Assembly (NCBI RefSeq): GCF_900564155.1
Contig: NZ_LS999839.1
Location: forward strand, 1,051,097-1,115,096
Length of the DNA: 64,000 nucleotides
Source: Pedobacter schmidteae
GTDB taxonomy: Bacteria > Bacteroidota > Bacteroidia > Sphingobacteriales > Sphingobacteriaceae
Direction: 5' to 3'
Below are positions 53,562 to 62,897 of this stretch, piece by piece (the first letter of the stretch is position 1; each line of letters begins with the position of its first letter). Position numbers and translations under genes: made by a program. The notes beneath the pieces were generated by a model that searched no databases, was not told the DNA's origin, and saw nothing but the letters and a program-made list of their open reading frames with translations.

Positions 53562-54122
53562 ATGAAACTACCCATTATAGCTTACGGAGATCCGGTTCTG
53601 AAAAAGGTGTGTACACCAATTGATGAACACTATCCCGACCTGAAACAATTGATCAGCAACATGTTCGAAACCATGTATAATGCACATGGCGTGGGCTTGG
53701 CCGCACCCCAGGTAGGATTGCCAATACGCTTATTTATTGTAGATACCGGAGCTGATGAGGGCGATAAAAATAAATTTAAGAAGGTATTTATCAATGCCGA
53801 GATTATAGAAGAAACCGGCGAACCATGGGCTTTTAACGAAGGCTGTTTAAGTATCCCGGACATCAGAGAAGATGTGATGCGTAAACCAAACATTCTGATC
53901 AGATATTACGACGAAAACTGGCAACTGCATGAAGAAGAGGTGACAGGAATGCCTGCCCGGGTAATACAGCACGAGTACGACCACATTGAAGGAAAACTGT
54001 TTACAGATACCTTAAGTCTGCTGCGTAAAAGAATGCTCAAAAGTAAGCTGGATGCGATTTCTAAAGGAAATATTAAGGCTGACTATAAAATGCGTTTCCC
54101 TCAGCAAAGCAAAAGGCGTTAA
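53562..54122 (+). CDS. def: peptide deformylase
   Basis: 186 aa from the ATG at 53562 (MKLPIIAYGDPVLKK); the reading from 53547 uses a weaker start. It removes the formyl group from new proteins. All three family motifs are present: GVGLAAPQVG, EGCLSIP (metal-binding Cys) and QHEYDHIEG (two metal-binding His and the catalytic Glu). The C-terminal basic tail (KRMLKSKLDAISKGN) is longer than in E. coli and usual for Bacteroidota. It follows the M16 peptidase gene by 18 bases. Confidence 0.97.
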   Translation: MKLPIIAYGDPVLKKVCTPIDEHYPDLKQLISNMFETMYNAHGVGLAAPQVGLPIRLFIVDTGADEGDKNKFKKVFINAEIIEETGEPWAFNEGCLSIPDIREDVMRKPNILIRYYDENWQLHEEEVTGMPARVIQHEYDHIEGKLFTDTLSLLRKRMLKSKLDAISKGNIKADYKMRFPQQSKRR

Positions 54123-54141
54123 GCGGGCAAATTAAGCTGTT

Positions 54142-54780
54142 TTAATTGCCTTCGCTTCTCATCTTATCCCCTTTAAAGATAGATTGCATCAACTTGCCCC
54201 ATGCAAATGGATTTAATAAAGGATTGGTCTGAACCATGTTCTTGTTTAACGCACGATCATGGTTTAGCCTGTTATTGATACTCTGAATCTCGCCACCATC
54301 TCTGGGCAAAGTCATAATTAATCCACTAAGGCTCTCCGGCGAAAGGTTGCGTGCCGCGATTACATAATCATCATCAGCAATTTTCATCGACATAAAGTCT
54401 CGCGTAAACTCTTCCACCGTTGCCCATGGATAAACACGTACAGTGGGCAGGTTTACAATTTCTGCTTTCATCTTAATCATCGCTGTATACTTGCTGTCGT
54501 TGATTTGCGAAGGAATCGGCAACAACAGATCTCTATAGCCTATGGCAGTATACAGGATGGTATCGCCCGGATGGGCTATAAAAGAAAAATAACCTTTATA
54601 GTTTGCAGCATAGCGCTGTTCTTTGTTGGTCAGATTAGTCACCGTAACATAAGGCACAACCGTATTGCTATCCACATCGGTAATGATACCGGTGAATTGA
54701 ATCAATGGCTTCTCCTTCCTATCCTGCGCAATTGCAACAGAAACGAATAGAAACAATATGATGGTCAATACATACTTCAT
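54142..54780 (-). CDS. exported CPD-like beta-sandwich protein
   Basis: 212 aa. Signal peptide to about residue 18 (VAIAQ). A carboxypeptidase-D-like domain covers about 28-105 (IQFTGIITDVDSNTVVPYVT; YKGYFSFIAHPGDTILYTAI). The C-terminal part is basic and helical (FAWGKLMQSIFKGDKMRSEG). It resembles the 250-aa protein at 32347 in architecture but not closely in sequence. Uncharacterised family. It is convergent with def. Confidence 0.78.
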   Translation of the reverse strand: MKYVLTIILFLFVSVAIAQDRKEKPLIQFTGIITDVDSNTVVPYVTVTNLTNKEQRYAANYKGYFSFIAHPGDTILYTAIGYRDLLLPIPSQINDSKYTAMIKMKAEIVNLPTVRVYPWATVEEFTRDFMSMKIADDDYVIAARNLSPESLSGLIMTLPRDGGEIQSINNRLNHDRALNKNMVQTNPLLNPFAWGKLMQSIFKGDKMRSEGN

Positions 54781-54834
54781 GTTACAAAAATAGCGGTTAT
54801 AAATAAAACGGCTAGTTAAATTGTGTTAAATGAT

Positions 54835-55080
54835 TTAAACCGGCTCGGTCAGGTTAATTGCCTCAACAGCGGTAATTTGTGGAACAGCTTTCATAATGGC
54901 TTGTTCAACTCCTGCCTTCATGGTCATAAAGCTCATTTTGCAAGATCCGCAGTTACCCAATAATTTTAACCTAACTACATTTTCGGCTGTAATCTCTTCT
55001 ATAGCAACATCTCCACCGTCGGCCACTAAATAAGGACGGATGGTTTCTAATGCTTGCTCTACTTGTTCTGTTAAATTCAT
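54835..55080 (-). CDS. NifU-like Fe-S scaffold domain protein
   Basis: 81 aa from the ATG at 55080 (MNLTEQ); the longer frame overlaps the Mrp gene end and is unlikely. It consists of a single NifU C-terminal domain with RPYLVADGGDVAIEEI and the cluster-binding GNCGSCKMS. It transfers or assembles Fe-S clusters in the cytoplasm. It sits directly after the Mrp-type ATPase gene (55 bases), a common pairing for cluster delivery. Confidence 0.92.
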   Translation of the reverse strand: MNLTEQVEQALETIRPYLVADGGDVAIEEITAENVVRLKLLGNCGSCKMSFMTMKAGVEQAIMKAVPQITAVEAINLTEPV

Positions 55081-55135
55081 TTTTGGTATTTTAAAAATAT
55101 AAAAATAGTAATTTTTTTCCTCATTTGGTACCCTT

Positions 55136-56227
55136 TTAAACGGATACGGAAACATCTCCGGCAGTTTGGGCATTATTTATGGCGATTTGCTGCGCAACCC
55201 GGCCGGCAATTTCAGTAAAAGATACTGCGATTTTGTGACTGCGGTTGATCACTACCGGCACCCCATTGTCGCCCCCTTCAGTAATCCCCTGTACAATTGG
55301 AATTTCGCCAAGGAATGGCACTGAAAATGATTTAGCCAGCTCTTTTCCGCCGTCCCTGCCAAAAATATAGTACTTATTGTCAGGCAATTCTTCCGGTGTA
55401 AAATAAGCCATATTTTCTATCACGCCCAGCACAGGGATATTAATTCCCGGCATTCTGAACATAGCCAATCCTTTTCGGGTATCGGCCAATGCCACCTGTT
55501 GCGGGGTAGTCACAATTACAGCTCCCGCAATTGGGAAACTTTGTGTAATGGTAATATGAATATCACCCGTGCCCGGAGGAAGATCTACAATCAAATAATC
55601 TAACTCGCCCCAGTCTGCATCATTAAAAAGCTGTTTTACCGCATTAGAAGCCATCGGTCCGCGCCATGGCACAGGCTGGTCCGGATCGGCAAAAAAGCCT
55701 AACGAAAGCAGCTTTATTCCATATTTTTCAATGGGCATAATCAAGGTCTTACCCTCTTCTGTCTCCCGTGCCATAGGCTTGGCCCCAACCAGATCGAACA
55801 TAATGGGTACCGAAGGCCCATAAATATCGGCATCAATCAGCCCCACTTTTGCACCATCAGCCGCAAGGGTAATGGCCAGGTTGCTGGCTACAGTCGATTT
55901 GCCGACACCACCTTTTCCCGAAGAAACCAGAATAATATTTCTGATGGCCTTCAGCTGAGTGGTATCCATCGGCTTGGTTACTTTTGCAGTAATGTTAATT
56001 TCTACTTCCGCATCCTGGCTCACAAAATGCTTTACCGCATTTAAACATGCATTTTTTAACAGATCCTTCATCGGACAGGCAGGCGTAGTCAATTCCAGGG
56101 TAAAACTCACCTGGTTACCGGTTATTTTTAAGTCTTTGATCATGTTCAACGTCACCAGATCTTTCTTAAGATCGGGATCCTCTACATTCCTCAAAGCGGC
56201 TAGAACTTGTTCTGGGCTAATTATCAT
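55136..56227 (-). CDS. Mrp/NBP35-family Fe-S cluster carrier ATPase
   Basis: 363 aa. An N-terminal DUF59/MIP18-like domain (about 1-85, VLAALRNVEDPDLKKDLVTL) is followed by the ParA-type ATPase with the deviant Walker A VSSGKGGVGKSTVASNLA, LIDADIYGPSVP, and DYLIVDLPPGTGDIHITI. The NBP35/Mrp C-terminal cysteine pair typical of many members is not evident (IENMAYFTPEELPDNKYYIF), as in a number of Bacteroidota proteins. It carries and transfers Fe-S clusters. Cotranscribed with the NifU-like gene. Confidence 0.92.
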   Translation of the reverse strand: MIISPEQVLAALRNVEDPDLKKDLVTLNMIKDLKITGNQVSFTLELTTPACPMKDLLKNACLNAVKHFVSQDAEVEINITAKVTKPMDTTQLKAIRNIILVSSGKGGVGKSTVASNLAITLAADGAKVGLIDADIYGPSVPIMFDLVGAKPMARETEEGKTLIMPIEKYGIKLLSLGFFADPDQPVPWRGPMASNAVKQLFNDADWGELDYLIVDLPPGTGDIHITITQSFPIAGAVIVTTPQQVALADTRKGLAMFRMPGINIPVLGVIENMAYFTPEELPDNKYYIFGRDGGKELAKSFSVPFLGEIPIVQGITEGGDNGVPVVINRSHKIAVSFTEIAGRVAQQIAINNAQTAGDVSVSV

Positions 56228-56342
56228 TAGCCAAATTTAACAAAAGACGGCCACAATTAATTTTTAATGCTCCTTTTTATTGTAATTTTAACACGAAATA
56301 AACATTTGAGTTTAACGTTAGCAATAAAATCTATTTTATAGC

Positions 56343-58499
56343 ATGCATCTTCCTAAAATAAACATCCCTAAAAAGTACATCAAGACCGGAGCGTGGGTAT
56401 TGGGGATCTTTCTTCTTCTGCTGATCATTACAGGCATTATTGCTTACAACAAAAGAGAAGCCCTGTTAGACAAAATGATGGCAAAAGCGATCAGTAAAGC
56501 GGAAAAAGATTATGGACTGGAGGTAAAAATTGCAGACTATGGCTTTAACGGATTCAATACCGTCCATATGAAAGATATTTCTGTGGTGCCCAAAGACAGG
56601 GATACATTGACCACAATTGCCGATATGACAATTGGGGTTAAACTTTTCCCATTAATTTTTGGCGATGTTAAACTTTCGGAAATCAACCTAAACGTTGGTC
56701 GGTTAAACGTTGTTTTTAAAGATTCGCTGAGCAATCTGGATTTTCTGCTGAAAAGGAAGAAAAAAGACGATACTGAGAAAAAAGCTAAAGTTGGTCTGGC
56801 CGATCTCGCGCACAACCTGCTAAACCAGGTATTGTATAAAATACCCGACAACATGGAAATTAAAGATTTTCTGTTGAACATAAACGATAATGACACAGCG
56901 AAACTCAGTTTTCTGACCAGCAGGGCAACCATTGACGACGGCGAACTCAACTCTACCATTCTGGTTAATGAAACAGAATCTACCTGGCACATCAACGGGA
57001 CGGTAAAACCTGGCAAAAAACAACTGGATGTCATGCTGTTTGCCGACAACAAGAAGGTAGAACTCCCTTACCTGGAACGTAAACTGCGTGCAAAATTTAG
57101 TTTTGATACGGTACGGACAGAGATGAAAAATGCCGATTATAGTGGCGATAACTTTAAAATATCGGGTTCCTGGTCTATCAAAAATCTGTTGATCAATCAC
57201 CCTAAAATTGCCTCCAATGACATCGTAGTTGACGACGCAAAAATTGATGCAGACATGCTCATCGGAAAAAACTTCGTAGCCCTGGATAGCTCCTCTACTG
57301 TTTTTTTGAAAAAAGCAGCCATCCATCCTTACCTCAAATACACCTTATCGCCAAACAAAATATATGAGGTAAAACTTCATGCCCCCGAACAAGACGCACA
57401 GGAGGTAATTAGCGCTTTTCCGCAGGGGCTATTTGAATCCCTTGATGGTATGAAAGTGCGCGGAAAAATAAGCTACGACCTCAATTTCTACCTGGACAGT
57501 TCAGTACCCGATAGCGTAAAGTTTAGCTCGGCACTAACGCCCAATAATTTTAAAATACTGAAATGGGGAAAAACCGATCTTCAAAAAATAAACCGGGATT
57601 TCGTTTATACCCCATACGAGCGAGGAAAACCGATGCGCGATATCTTAATCGGGCCGGCCAATCCAAACTATACTCCGCTTTCTGAAGTATCCAGCAACTT
57701 TAAAAATGCCATTCTCACCTCCGAAGACCCTTCCTTTTTTACCCACAAGGGCTTCGTACAGGAATCTATCCGCAAATCTATCGCCGTCAATTTTAAGGCA
57801 AAGAAATTTGTCAGGGGAGGAAGCACCATATCCATGCAGCTGGTAAAAAATATATTCTTGAGCAGGCAAAAAACATTATCGCGCAAAGTAGAAGAAATAC
57901 TGATTGTATGGCTCATTGAAAACAATCAGCTGGTGAGCAAAAACCGTATGCTGGAAGTCTATTTTAACATTATTGAAATGGGACAGAATATTTACGGAAT
58001 AGGAGAAGCTACCCGCTATTATTTTGGGAAAAAGCCTTCCGACCTGAACATTGGTGAGGGGATTTTCCTCGCCAATATTGTACCCAGACCTAAAATTGCT
58101 TTATATAAATTTAAGGACGATGGGGGACTTAAAGACTATCTGTACCCGTATTTCAAATTTATAGGGAAAATTATGGCTGGGCGCGGCCTTACACAAACCG
58201 ACAGCAGTGGTTACGGTTTCTACAATGTGCGCTTGCGCGAAGGGCTCAGAAAATACCTGCTGCCCGACTCTACCAAAATCGATACCACAGCTTTTGATAA
58301 CGATGATCCACTCCCTACAATTGAAACCCATGATGCATCAAAAAGCTTATTCGACAGGATCTTTGGCAGGAAAAAAAGTGATACTACAGGTACTCAACCC
58401 GCAAAAGTAGATACCACAAAAACCCGCAAAGAATTGAGACAGGAGCGACGCGAGCAACGAAGAAAAGAGAAGGAAAAAGAAAAAGCAAAATCGCTTTAA
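56343..58499 (+). CDS. membrane-anchored peptidoglycan glycosyltransferase (GT51) with large N-terminal envelope region
   Basis: 718 aa. One membrane helix (about 17-34), then a beta-rich, AsmA-like region of about 370 residues (ADMTIGVKLFPLIFGDVKLS and following), then a GT51 domain at about 435-600 with the catalytic Glu in ILTSEDPSFFTHKGF, GGSTISMQLVKNIFL, KVEEILIVWLIE and EVYFNIIEMGQNIYGIGEAT. No transpeptidase domain is present. The C-terminal 60 residues are charged and low-complexity. It should polymerise glycan strands from lipid II. It precedes hpt and psd. Confidence 0.9.
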   Translation: MHLPKINIPKKYIKTGAWVLGIFLLLLIITGIIAYNKREALLDKMMAKAISKAEKDYGLEVKIADYGFNGFNTVHMKDISVVPKDRDTLTTIADMTIGVKLFPLIFGDVKLSEINLNVGRLNVVFKDSLSNLDFLLKRKKKDDTEKKAKVGLADLAHNLLNQVLYKIPDNMEIKDFLLNINDNDTAKLSFLTSRATIDDGELNSTILVNETESTWHINGTVKPGKKQLDVMLFADNKKVELPYLERKLRAKFSFDTVRTEMKNADYSGDNFKISGSWSIKNLLINHPKIASNDIVVDDAKIDADMLIGKNFVALDSSSTVFLKKAAIHPYLKYTLSPNKIYEVKLHAPEQDAQEVISAFPQGLFESLDGMKVRGKISYDLNFYLDSSVPDSVKFSSALTPNNFKILKWGKTDLQKINRDFVYTPYERGKPMRDILIGPANPNYTPLSEVSSNFKNAILTSEDPSFFTHKGFVQESIRKSIAVNFKAKKFVRGGSTISMQLVKNIFLSRQKTLSRKVEEILIVWLIENNQLVSKNRMLEVYFNIIEMGQNIYGIGEATRYYFGKKPSDLNIGEGIFLANIVPRPKIALYKFKDDGGLKDYLYPYFKFIGKIMAGRGLTQTDSSGYGFYNVRLREGLRKYLLPDSTKIDTTAFDNDDPLPTIETHDASKSLFDRIFGRKKSDTTGTQPAKVDTTKTRKELRQERREQRRKEKEKEKAKSL

Positions 58500-58508
58500 C
58501 ACATACAA

Positions 58509-59066
58509 ATGCATAAAATTCAAATCAACGATAGGGCTTTTGAAATTCTTTTGGAGAATGACAACATCAGCAAACGCACCCGTTTAATTGGCATCCAGAT
58601 TAATGTTGACTACGAAAACAGGTGTCCGATATTTATTGGAGTATTAAATGGCAGCTTCCTTTTTATGGCCGACTTACTGCGGGAAATTGAAATTCCATGT
58701 GAAATTGGCTTTATCAAAGTCTCCTCTTACGAAGGAACCGAAAGCAGTGGAAAAATTAAGGAAACATTCGGCCTACCCGGGCACCTGAACAATAGAGATG
58801 TCATCATTGTGGAAGACATTGTAGACACCGGGTTAACGCTGGATCATGTGCTGAAAGAGGTACAAAAACAAGCACCGGCTTCGGTTAAAGTATGCACGCT
58901 GCTATTTAAGCCCGCAGCATTAAAAGTGCCTATTGAAGAACTTGAATATGTAGGTTTCGAAATCGCGAACGAATTTGTAGTAGGCTATGGCCTGGATTAT
59001 GATGGCCTGGGCAGAAACCTGAAAGACATTTACCGCGAGAAAACTATTCCCATTCATTTGCCTTAA
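58509..59066 (+). CDS. hpt: hypoxanthine phosphoribosyltransferase
   Basis: 185 aa. Purine salvage enzyme that makes IMP or GMP from the base and PRPP. The PRPP loop VIIVEDIVDTGLTLDHVL and the substrate loop SSYEGTESSGKIKE are clear, as are YVGFEIANEFVVGYGLDYDG. Length is normal for bacterial Hpt. It starts 9 bases after the GT51 gene and 46 bases before psd. Confidence 0.95.
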   Translation: MHKIQINDRAFEILLENDNISKRTRLIGIQINVDYENRCPIFIGVLNGSFLFMADLLREIEIPCEIGFIKVSSYEGTESSGKIKETFGLPGHLNNRDVIIVEDIVDTGLTLDHVLKEVQKQAPASVKVCTLLFKPAALKVPIEELEYVGFEIANEFVVGYGLDYDGLGRNLKDIYREKTIPIHLP

Positions 59067-59112
59067 ATCTAATTTTTTTTCACAATTTTGTGAAAATTAT
59101 ATACCCATATCA

Positions 59113-59772
59113 ATGACCATACATAAAGAAGGTTACACCACCATTGCACTATCCGTTTTATTCATTTTTGTTCTGAATGCTTTTATTGACTACAAGTTTG
59201 CGGACATAGTTTGGTTAAGGTGGTTCATCTATATTTTTTCCTTTGCATTATTTGTTATCGTTTTACAATTCTTCAGAAACCCTTCCCGTACATTCACCAA
59301 TGGAGAAAACCTGGTGATTTGCCCGGCAGATGGAAAAGTGGTTGTAATAGAAGAAACCGAAGAAGGAGAATATTTTAAAGATAAAAGGTTACAGGTATCC
59401 ATCTTCATGTCGCCTGTAAATGTGCACATCAACAGAAACCCGATTTCGGGTGTCGTTAAATTTTTTAAATACCATCCCGGAAAATATTTAGCCGCCTGGA
59501 ACCCTAAATCGTCTACTGAAAACGAAAGAACCACTGTTGTGGTAGAACATAAAAATGGAACGCCTGTTTTGTTCAGACAAATTGCAGGAGCATTGGCCAG
59601 AAGAATAGTTTGGTATGTAAAAGAAGGCGATGTAGTAGCCCAGAATAAAGAATTCGGCTTCATCAAATTCGGCTCAAGGGTGGATATATTCCTGCCTGTT
59701 GGAACCAAGGTAAATCTGGAACTGAACCAGGTAGTAAAAGGAGGAATTACAGTACTTGCTGAACTTACTTAA
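59113..59772 (+). CDS. psd: phosphatidylserine decarboxylase (short, pyruvoyl-type)
   Basis: 219 aa. It converts phosphatidylserine to phosphatidylethanolamine. Two membrane-near segments at the N-terminus are followed by RNPSRTF, ICPADGKVVVIEE, SIFMSPVNVHINRNPISGVV and the self-cleavage site FIKFGSRVD (GS motif giving the pyruvoyl group). The short archaeal/Bacteroidota-type length is typical. A strong terminator with a 25-bp perfect stem follows. Confidence 0.93.
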   Translation: MTIHKEGYTTIALSVLFIFVLNAFIDYKFADIVWLRWFIYIFSFALFVIVLQFFRNPSRTFTNGENLVICPADGKVVVIEETEEGEYFKDKRLQVSIFMSPVNVHINRNPISGVVKFFKYHPGKYLAAWNPKSSTENERTTVVVEHKNGTPVLFRQIAGALARRIVWYVKEGDVVAQNKEFGFIKFGSRVDIFLPVGTKVNLELNQVVKGGITVLAELT

Positions 59773-59785
59773 GTCAGCCACCCAT

Positions 59786-59838
59786 AACAGCTATAAAAAA
59801 AGGCAGGAAATTATTTCCTGCCTTTTTTTATAGCTGTT
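59786..59838. terminator. 25-bp perfect inverted repeat, bidirectional terminator
   Basis: Arms at 59786-59810 and 59814-59838 are fully complementary over 25 bp with a TTA loop; each arm contains a seven-base A or T run, so it can end transcription in both directions between psd and mscS. Confidence 0.92.
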
Positions 59839-59850
59839 GTTATACTGCAT

Positions 59851-60975
59851 TTATCCCTGTTTGGCATTTGACGCCCCGTCAGCAATCGATCGCTGCGTTG
59901 GATAGGCAAAGTCCGACCGATACTGTTTAACAAGCTCCAGCAGCTTAAAATTGACCTCTTCTTTCACCCGGATATGCTTGCCATATTCCATATTGTTTAC
60001 CAGGTAAACAACCTGCAGGTTTAAGGCCGAATCTCCAAAATTATCAAACACCGCATAACCATCCTTTGTATCCGGATGGGCCTCCAAAAAGTCACCAATA
60101 GCTTTGGTGATCAATTTAATATCGGCAGGATCGGTTTCGTAAACAATTCCGATAAAGAAATTTACTCTTCTATAGTTCCTTAAAGTAACATTTTCAAGTA
60201 CCCCATCTATCATGGCCCGGTTGGGGATAACAATAGTTGTTTTATCGGGGCTAACCAACCAGGTGCTCCTAAAGCCAACCTTTTCAATGGTCCCTTCTAT
60301 ACCATCCACTTTAACCACATCACCAACGGTAAATGGCTTATCCAGAAATATAGTAAAAGAACCTATCAGATTTTCCAGGCTCTCCTTTGCTGCCAGTGCA
60401 ATGGCAATACCACCAATTCCCAAACCGGTAATCAGGGTAAGCACGTTCACTTCAAATACAAATCCGAGCAATACAAAAAAACCTAAAAAGCAAACCAATG
60501 TCTTGGTCAGCTCTTTTAAAAAGGGAACCAACTGGTCGTCTGCGCGGTTATTGGTCCTTGCTGCCTTCTCCTTTAAAACAAAAGCAATAAAATCGACAAT
60601 CCTTAAAATGATCCAGAAAACAGAGAGGATGATAAGAAAAAGAAACACTTTATCCAGGCAATCACCCATCGTAACCGCAACCTTAGTCTTGGACTTATGC
60701 CAAAGCACAATATCCAGTGGATGGCTCAGGTTATTAATGGCAATGTAAATGGTGCAAAAAGTGATGAAAGATTCTATCGGCTTCAACAGCAAAGAAACAA
60801 AAGTTTCGCCCTTCACCTCTTCCGCAAACTTGCTGAATATTTTAAAAAGAGCCAGGCTAAAGAATCTGGAAACCAATCTTTTGAACAGCAGTCCCAATAA
60901 AATAACTACAACAAAAACGCCATATTGCTTAACCGTGTTACCCCAAAAAACCTGTTCAAAAAATTGATTGTCCAT
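59851..60975 (-). CDS. MscS-family mechanosensitive ion channel
   Basis: 374 aa. Several membrane helices in the first 200 residues; the pore helix is TGLGIGGIAIALAAKESLEN, followed by the beta domain with FTIFLDKPFTVGDVVKVDGI and GTIEKVGFRSTWL. The C-terminal cytoplasmic part is mixed alpha/beta. It releases solutes under osmotic downshock. It follows the glutamate dehydrogenase gene by six bases, so it is likely cotranscribed with it. Confidence 0.93.
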   Translation of the reverse strand: MDNQFFEQVFWGNTVKQYGVFVVVILLGLLFKRLVSRFFSLALFKIFSKFAEEVKGETFVSLLLKPIESFITFCTIYIAINNLSHPLDIVLWHKSKTKVAVTMGDCLDKVFLFLIILSVFWIILRIVDFIAFVLKEKAARTNNRADDQLVPFLKELTKTLVCFLGFFVLLGFVFEVNVLTLITGLGIGGIAIALAAKESLENLIGSFTIFLDKPFTVGDVVKVDGIEGTIEKVGFRSTWLVSPDKTTIVIPNRAMIDGVLENVTLRNYRRVNFFIGIVYETDPADIKLITKAIGDFLEAHPDTKDGYAVFDNFGDSALNLQVVYLVNNMEYGKHIRVKEEVNFKLLELVKQYRSDFAYPTQRSIADGASNAKQG

Positions 60976-60981
60976 AATGAT

Positions 60982-62208
60982 TTATACTAATTGTTTTAAT
61001 GCAATTTCAAATGCTGTTTTAGACAGCTGTGTAGTTGCTGCCGACTCCTCATGCACTGCTTTCATGGCTTTATAAATCACCTGCGAAGCATCACTAAATA
61101 TGGCATCGTCACTCATTTCTACGTTTCGCTGCATCAAATAAGCGAAAACCCGAGCCATACCGCAATTGGCAATAAAATCCGGTATTACCGCTACATTCTC
61201 ATCCACATGCTCCATAATACTGCCAAAGAAAATCTCTTTATCAGCAAAAGGCACATTGGCGCCACAGGCAATTACTTCAAGTCCACCGGCAATCAGCTGA
61301 TCTACTTCGGCCTGCTGTACCAATCTTGATGCTGCTGCCGGAACAAATATCTCAGCCCCTACATTCCAGATTTGTTTGCTGGCCTCTTCAAATGAAATCA
61401 GGTCAGGCGAAACCAGTGTATTTCCAACCCTGTTGTTAAACAGGTCTACAATTTCCTCTTTACTAAAACCTTCAGGTTTGATCAATCCACCAACACGGTC
61501 AATAATACCAACAACCTTCACTCCATTTTGTGCCAGGTAATAACCTGCCGCTGCAGCTACATTACCCCAGCCCTGAATCACAGCCCTTTTGCCTGCCAGG
61601 TTACCACCCCAAATGCCATAAAAATGAGCAATGGATTCGGCTACACCGTAGCCGGTAATCATGTCCGCAACTTTATATTTTCTTTTGATGTCGGGCGTAT
61701 AGCTTAAATCTTCCAACACTTTGGAAACACCATAACGCAATTGACCAATCTGATGAATACGTTCATTCTCGCGGGCGTGATAGTGTCCGTTGATTACTCC
61801 TTCCTGCGGATGCCATAAGCCATAATTTTCGGTGATGGGAATTACCTCATGGATCTCATCAATATTCAAATCGCCACCGGTACCATAATAATTCTTCAAT
61901 AAAGGCATTACGGCTTTATACCAACGCTCCAGTACTTCCTTCTTTCTTGGATCAGCAGGGTCAAAGTTGATTCCCGATTTGGCACCACCTATTGGAGGGC
62001 CTGATACGGTAAACTTTACCTCCATTGTTTTCGCCAAAGACTCAACCTCTCTTTTATCCAAACCTTTTCGCATTCTGGTTCCACCACCGGCAGCACCTCC
62101 ACGAAGTGAATTGATCACCACCCATCCTTCTGCTTCAGACTCCTTATCTTTCCACTCAAATACAATCTCCGGTCGTTTCTCTTCGAATTTTTTTAACAGT
62201 TCTTTCAT
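60982..62208 (-). CDS. Glu/Leu/Phe/Val dehydrogenase
   Basis: 408 aa. NAD(P)-linked amino-acid dehydrogenase. The substrate site is visible in GGAAGGGTRMRKGLDKREVE and VSGPPIGGAKSGINFDPADP (catalytic Lys region), the proton-donor region in GTGGDLNIDEIHEVIP, and the dinucleotide-binding region in KRAVIQGWGNVAAAAGYYLA. The exact amino acid (glutamate is most likely) cannot be fixed. A minus-strand TATCTTTG box (62231-62238) gives its promoter. Confidence 0.9.
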   Translation of the reverse strand: MKELLKKFEEKRPEIVFEWKDKESEAEGWVVINSLRGGAAGGGTRMRKGLDKREVESLAKTMEVKFTVSGPPIGGAKSGINFDPADPRKKEVLERWYKAVMPLLKNYYGTGGDLNIDEIHEVIPITENYGLWHPQEGVINGHYHARENERIHQIGQLRYGVSKVLEDLSYTPDIKRKYKVADMITGYGVAESIAHFYGIWGGNLAGKRAVIQGWGNVAAAAGYYLAQNGVKVVGIIDRVGGLIKPEGFSKEEIVDLFNNRVGNTLVSPDLISFEEASKQIWNVGAEIFVPAAASRLVQQAEVDQLIAGGLEVIACGANVPFADKEIFFGSIMEHVDENVAVIPDFIANCGMARVFAYLMQRNVEMSDDAIFSDASQVIYKAMKAVHEESAATTQLSKTAFEIALKQLV

Positions 62209-62230
62209 TATCTATATTAAGTTAGTTGCG

Positions 62231-62238
62231 CAAAGATA
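62231..62238 (-). promoter_or_regulatory. -7 box of the amino-acid dehydrogenase gene
   Basis: TATCTTTG on the minus strand, 22 bases before the ATG at 62208. Confidence 0.55.
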
Positions 62239-62250
62239 TACAAACAAAAA

Positions 62251-62277
62251 AACCTCACCGATATGATCGGTGAGGTT
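62251..62277 (-). terminator. rplS terminator
   Basis: Perfect 12-bp stem AACCTCACCGAT / ATCGGTGAGGTT with a 3-base loop, followed leftwards by TTTTT. Confidence 0.88.
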
Positions 62278-62299
62278 AATATATTTTTTTTTAAGAGAA

Positions 62300-62647
62300 T
62301 TAAACTCTTTTAGATTTTATACGTGCTGCTTTACCAGTCAGTTCGCGCAGATAGAACAATTTAGCTCTGCGAACTTTACCGTGGCTATTCACTTCAATTT
62401 TAGCGATGTTAGGAGAGTTAATAGGGAATATACGCTCTACACCTACGCCGTTAGACATTTTACGAACGGTAAACGTTTCGCTTGCACCTACGCTATTACG
62501 TTGTAATACTACGCCTTGGTAAATTTGAATACGCTCTTTATTACCTTCGCGAATTTTATAGTGAACACTCACTGTATCTCCTGATTTGAATGCAGGAAAC
62601 TCATTTTTCACGATTACCTGCTCTTCAACAAATTTTACTAAATCCAT
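62300..62647 (-). CDS. rplS: 50S ribosomal protein L19
   Basis: 115 aa, normal length. Family hallmarks are [60 protein letters not shown] and [20 protein letters not shown]. It sits at the interface of the ribosomal subunits. It is downstream of trmD as in many bacteria, but here two small HTH-like genes intervene. The leader contains a weak dyad around 62660-62690 (CCGA...TCGG) that could be a regulatory hairpin. Confidence 0.97.
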   Translation of the reverse strand: MDLVKFVEEQVIVKNEFPAFKSGDTVSVHYKIREGNKERIQIYQGVVLQRNSVGASETFTVRKMSNGVGVERIFPINSPNIAKIEVNSHGKVRRAKLFYLRELTGKAARIKSKRV

Positions 62648-62897
62648 GATTTTAAGCTATTAAGCCGACTTTTTGTTGTTTAAAATCGGACTGCAATATT
62701 AGGAATTTTATTTTAAAAATAAAAGCCTTTTTTATTTTTTTCCACATTCTTTTATATTTCCACAAAACCAAGGCAAGCCGGTTCTTCCATCAAACCGCCC
62801 AAAATGGCAGTTCAAGCCCATTATCGTCTCTTATCATTTCATTTACAGCCTTAAAAGAAAAAATAATGCACACCCATCCGAAAAAAAAACACGCCGG

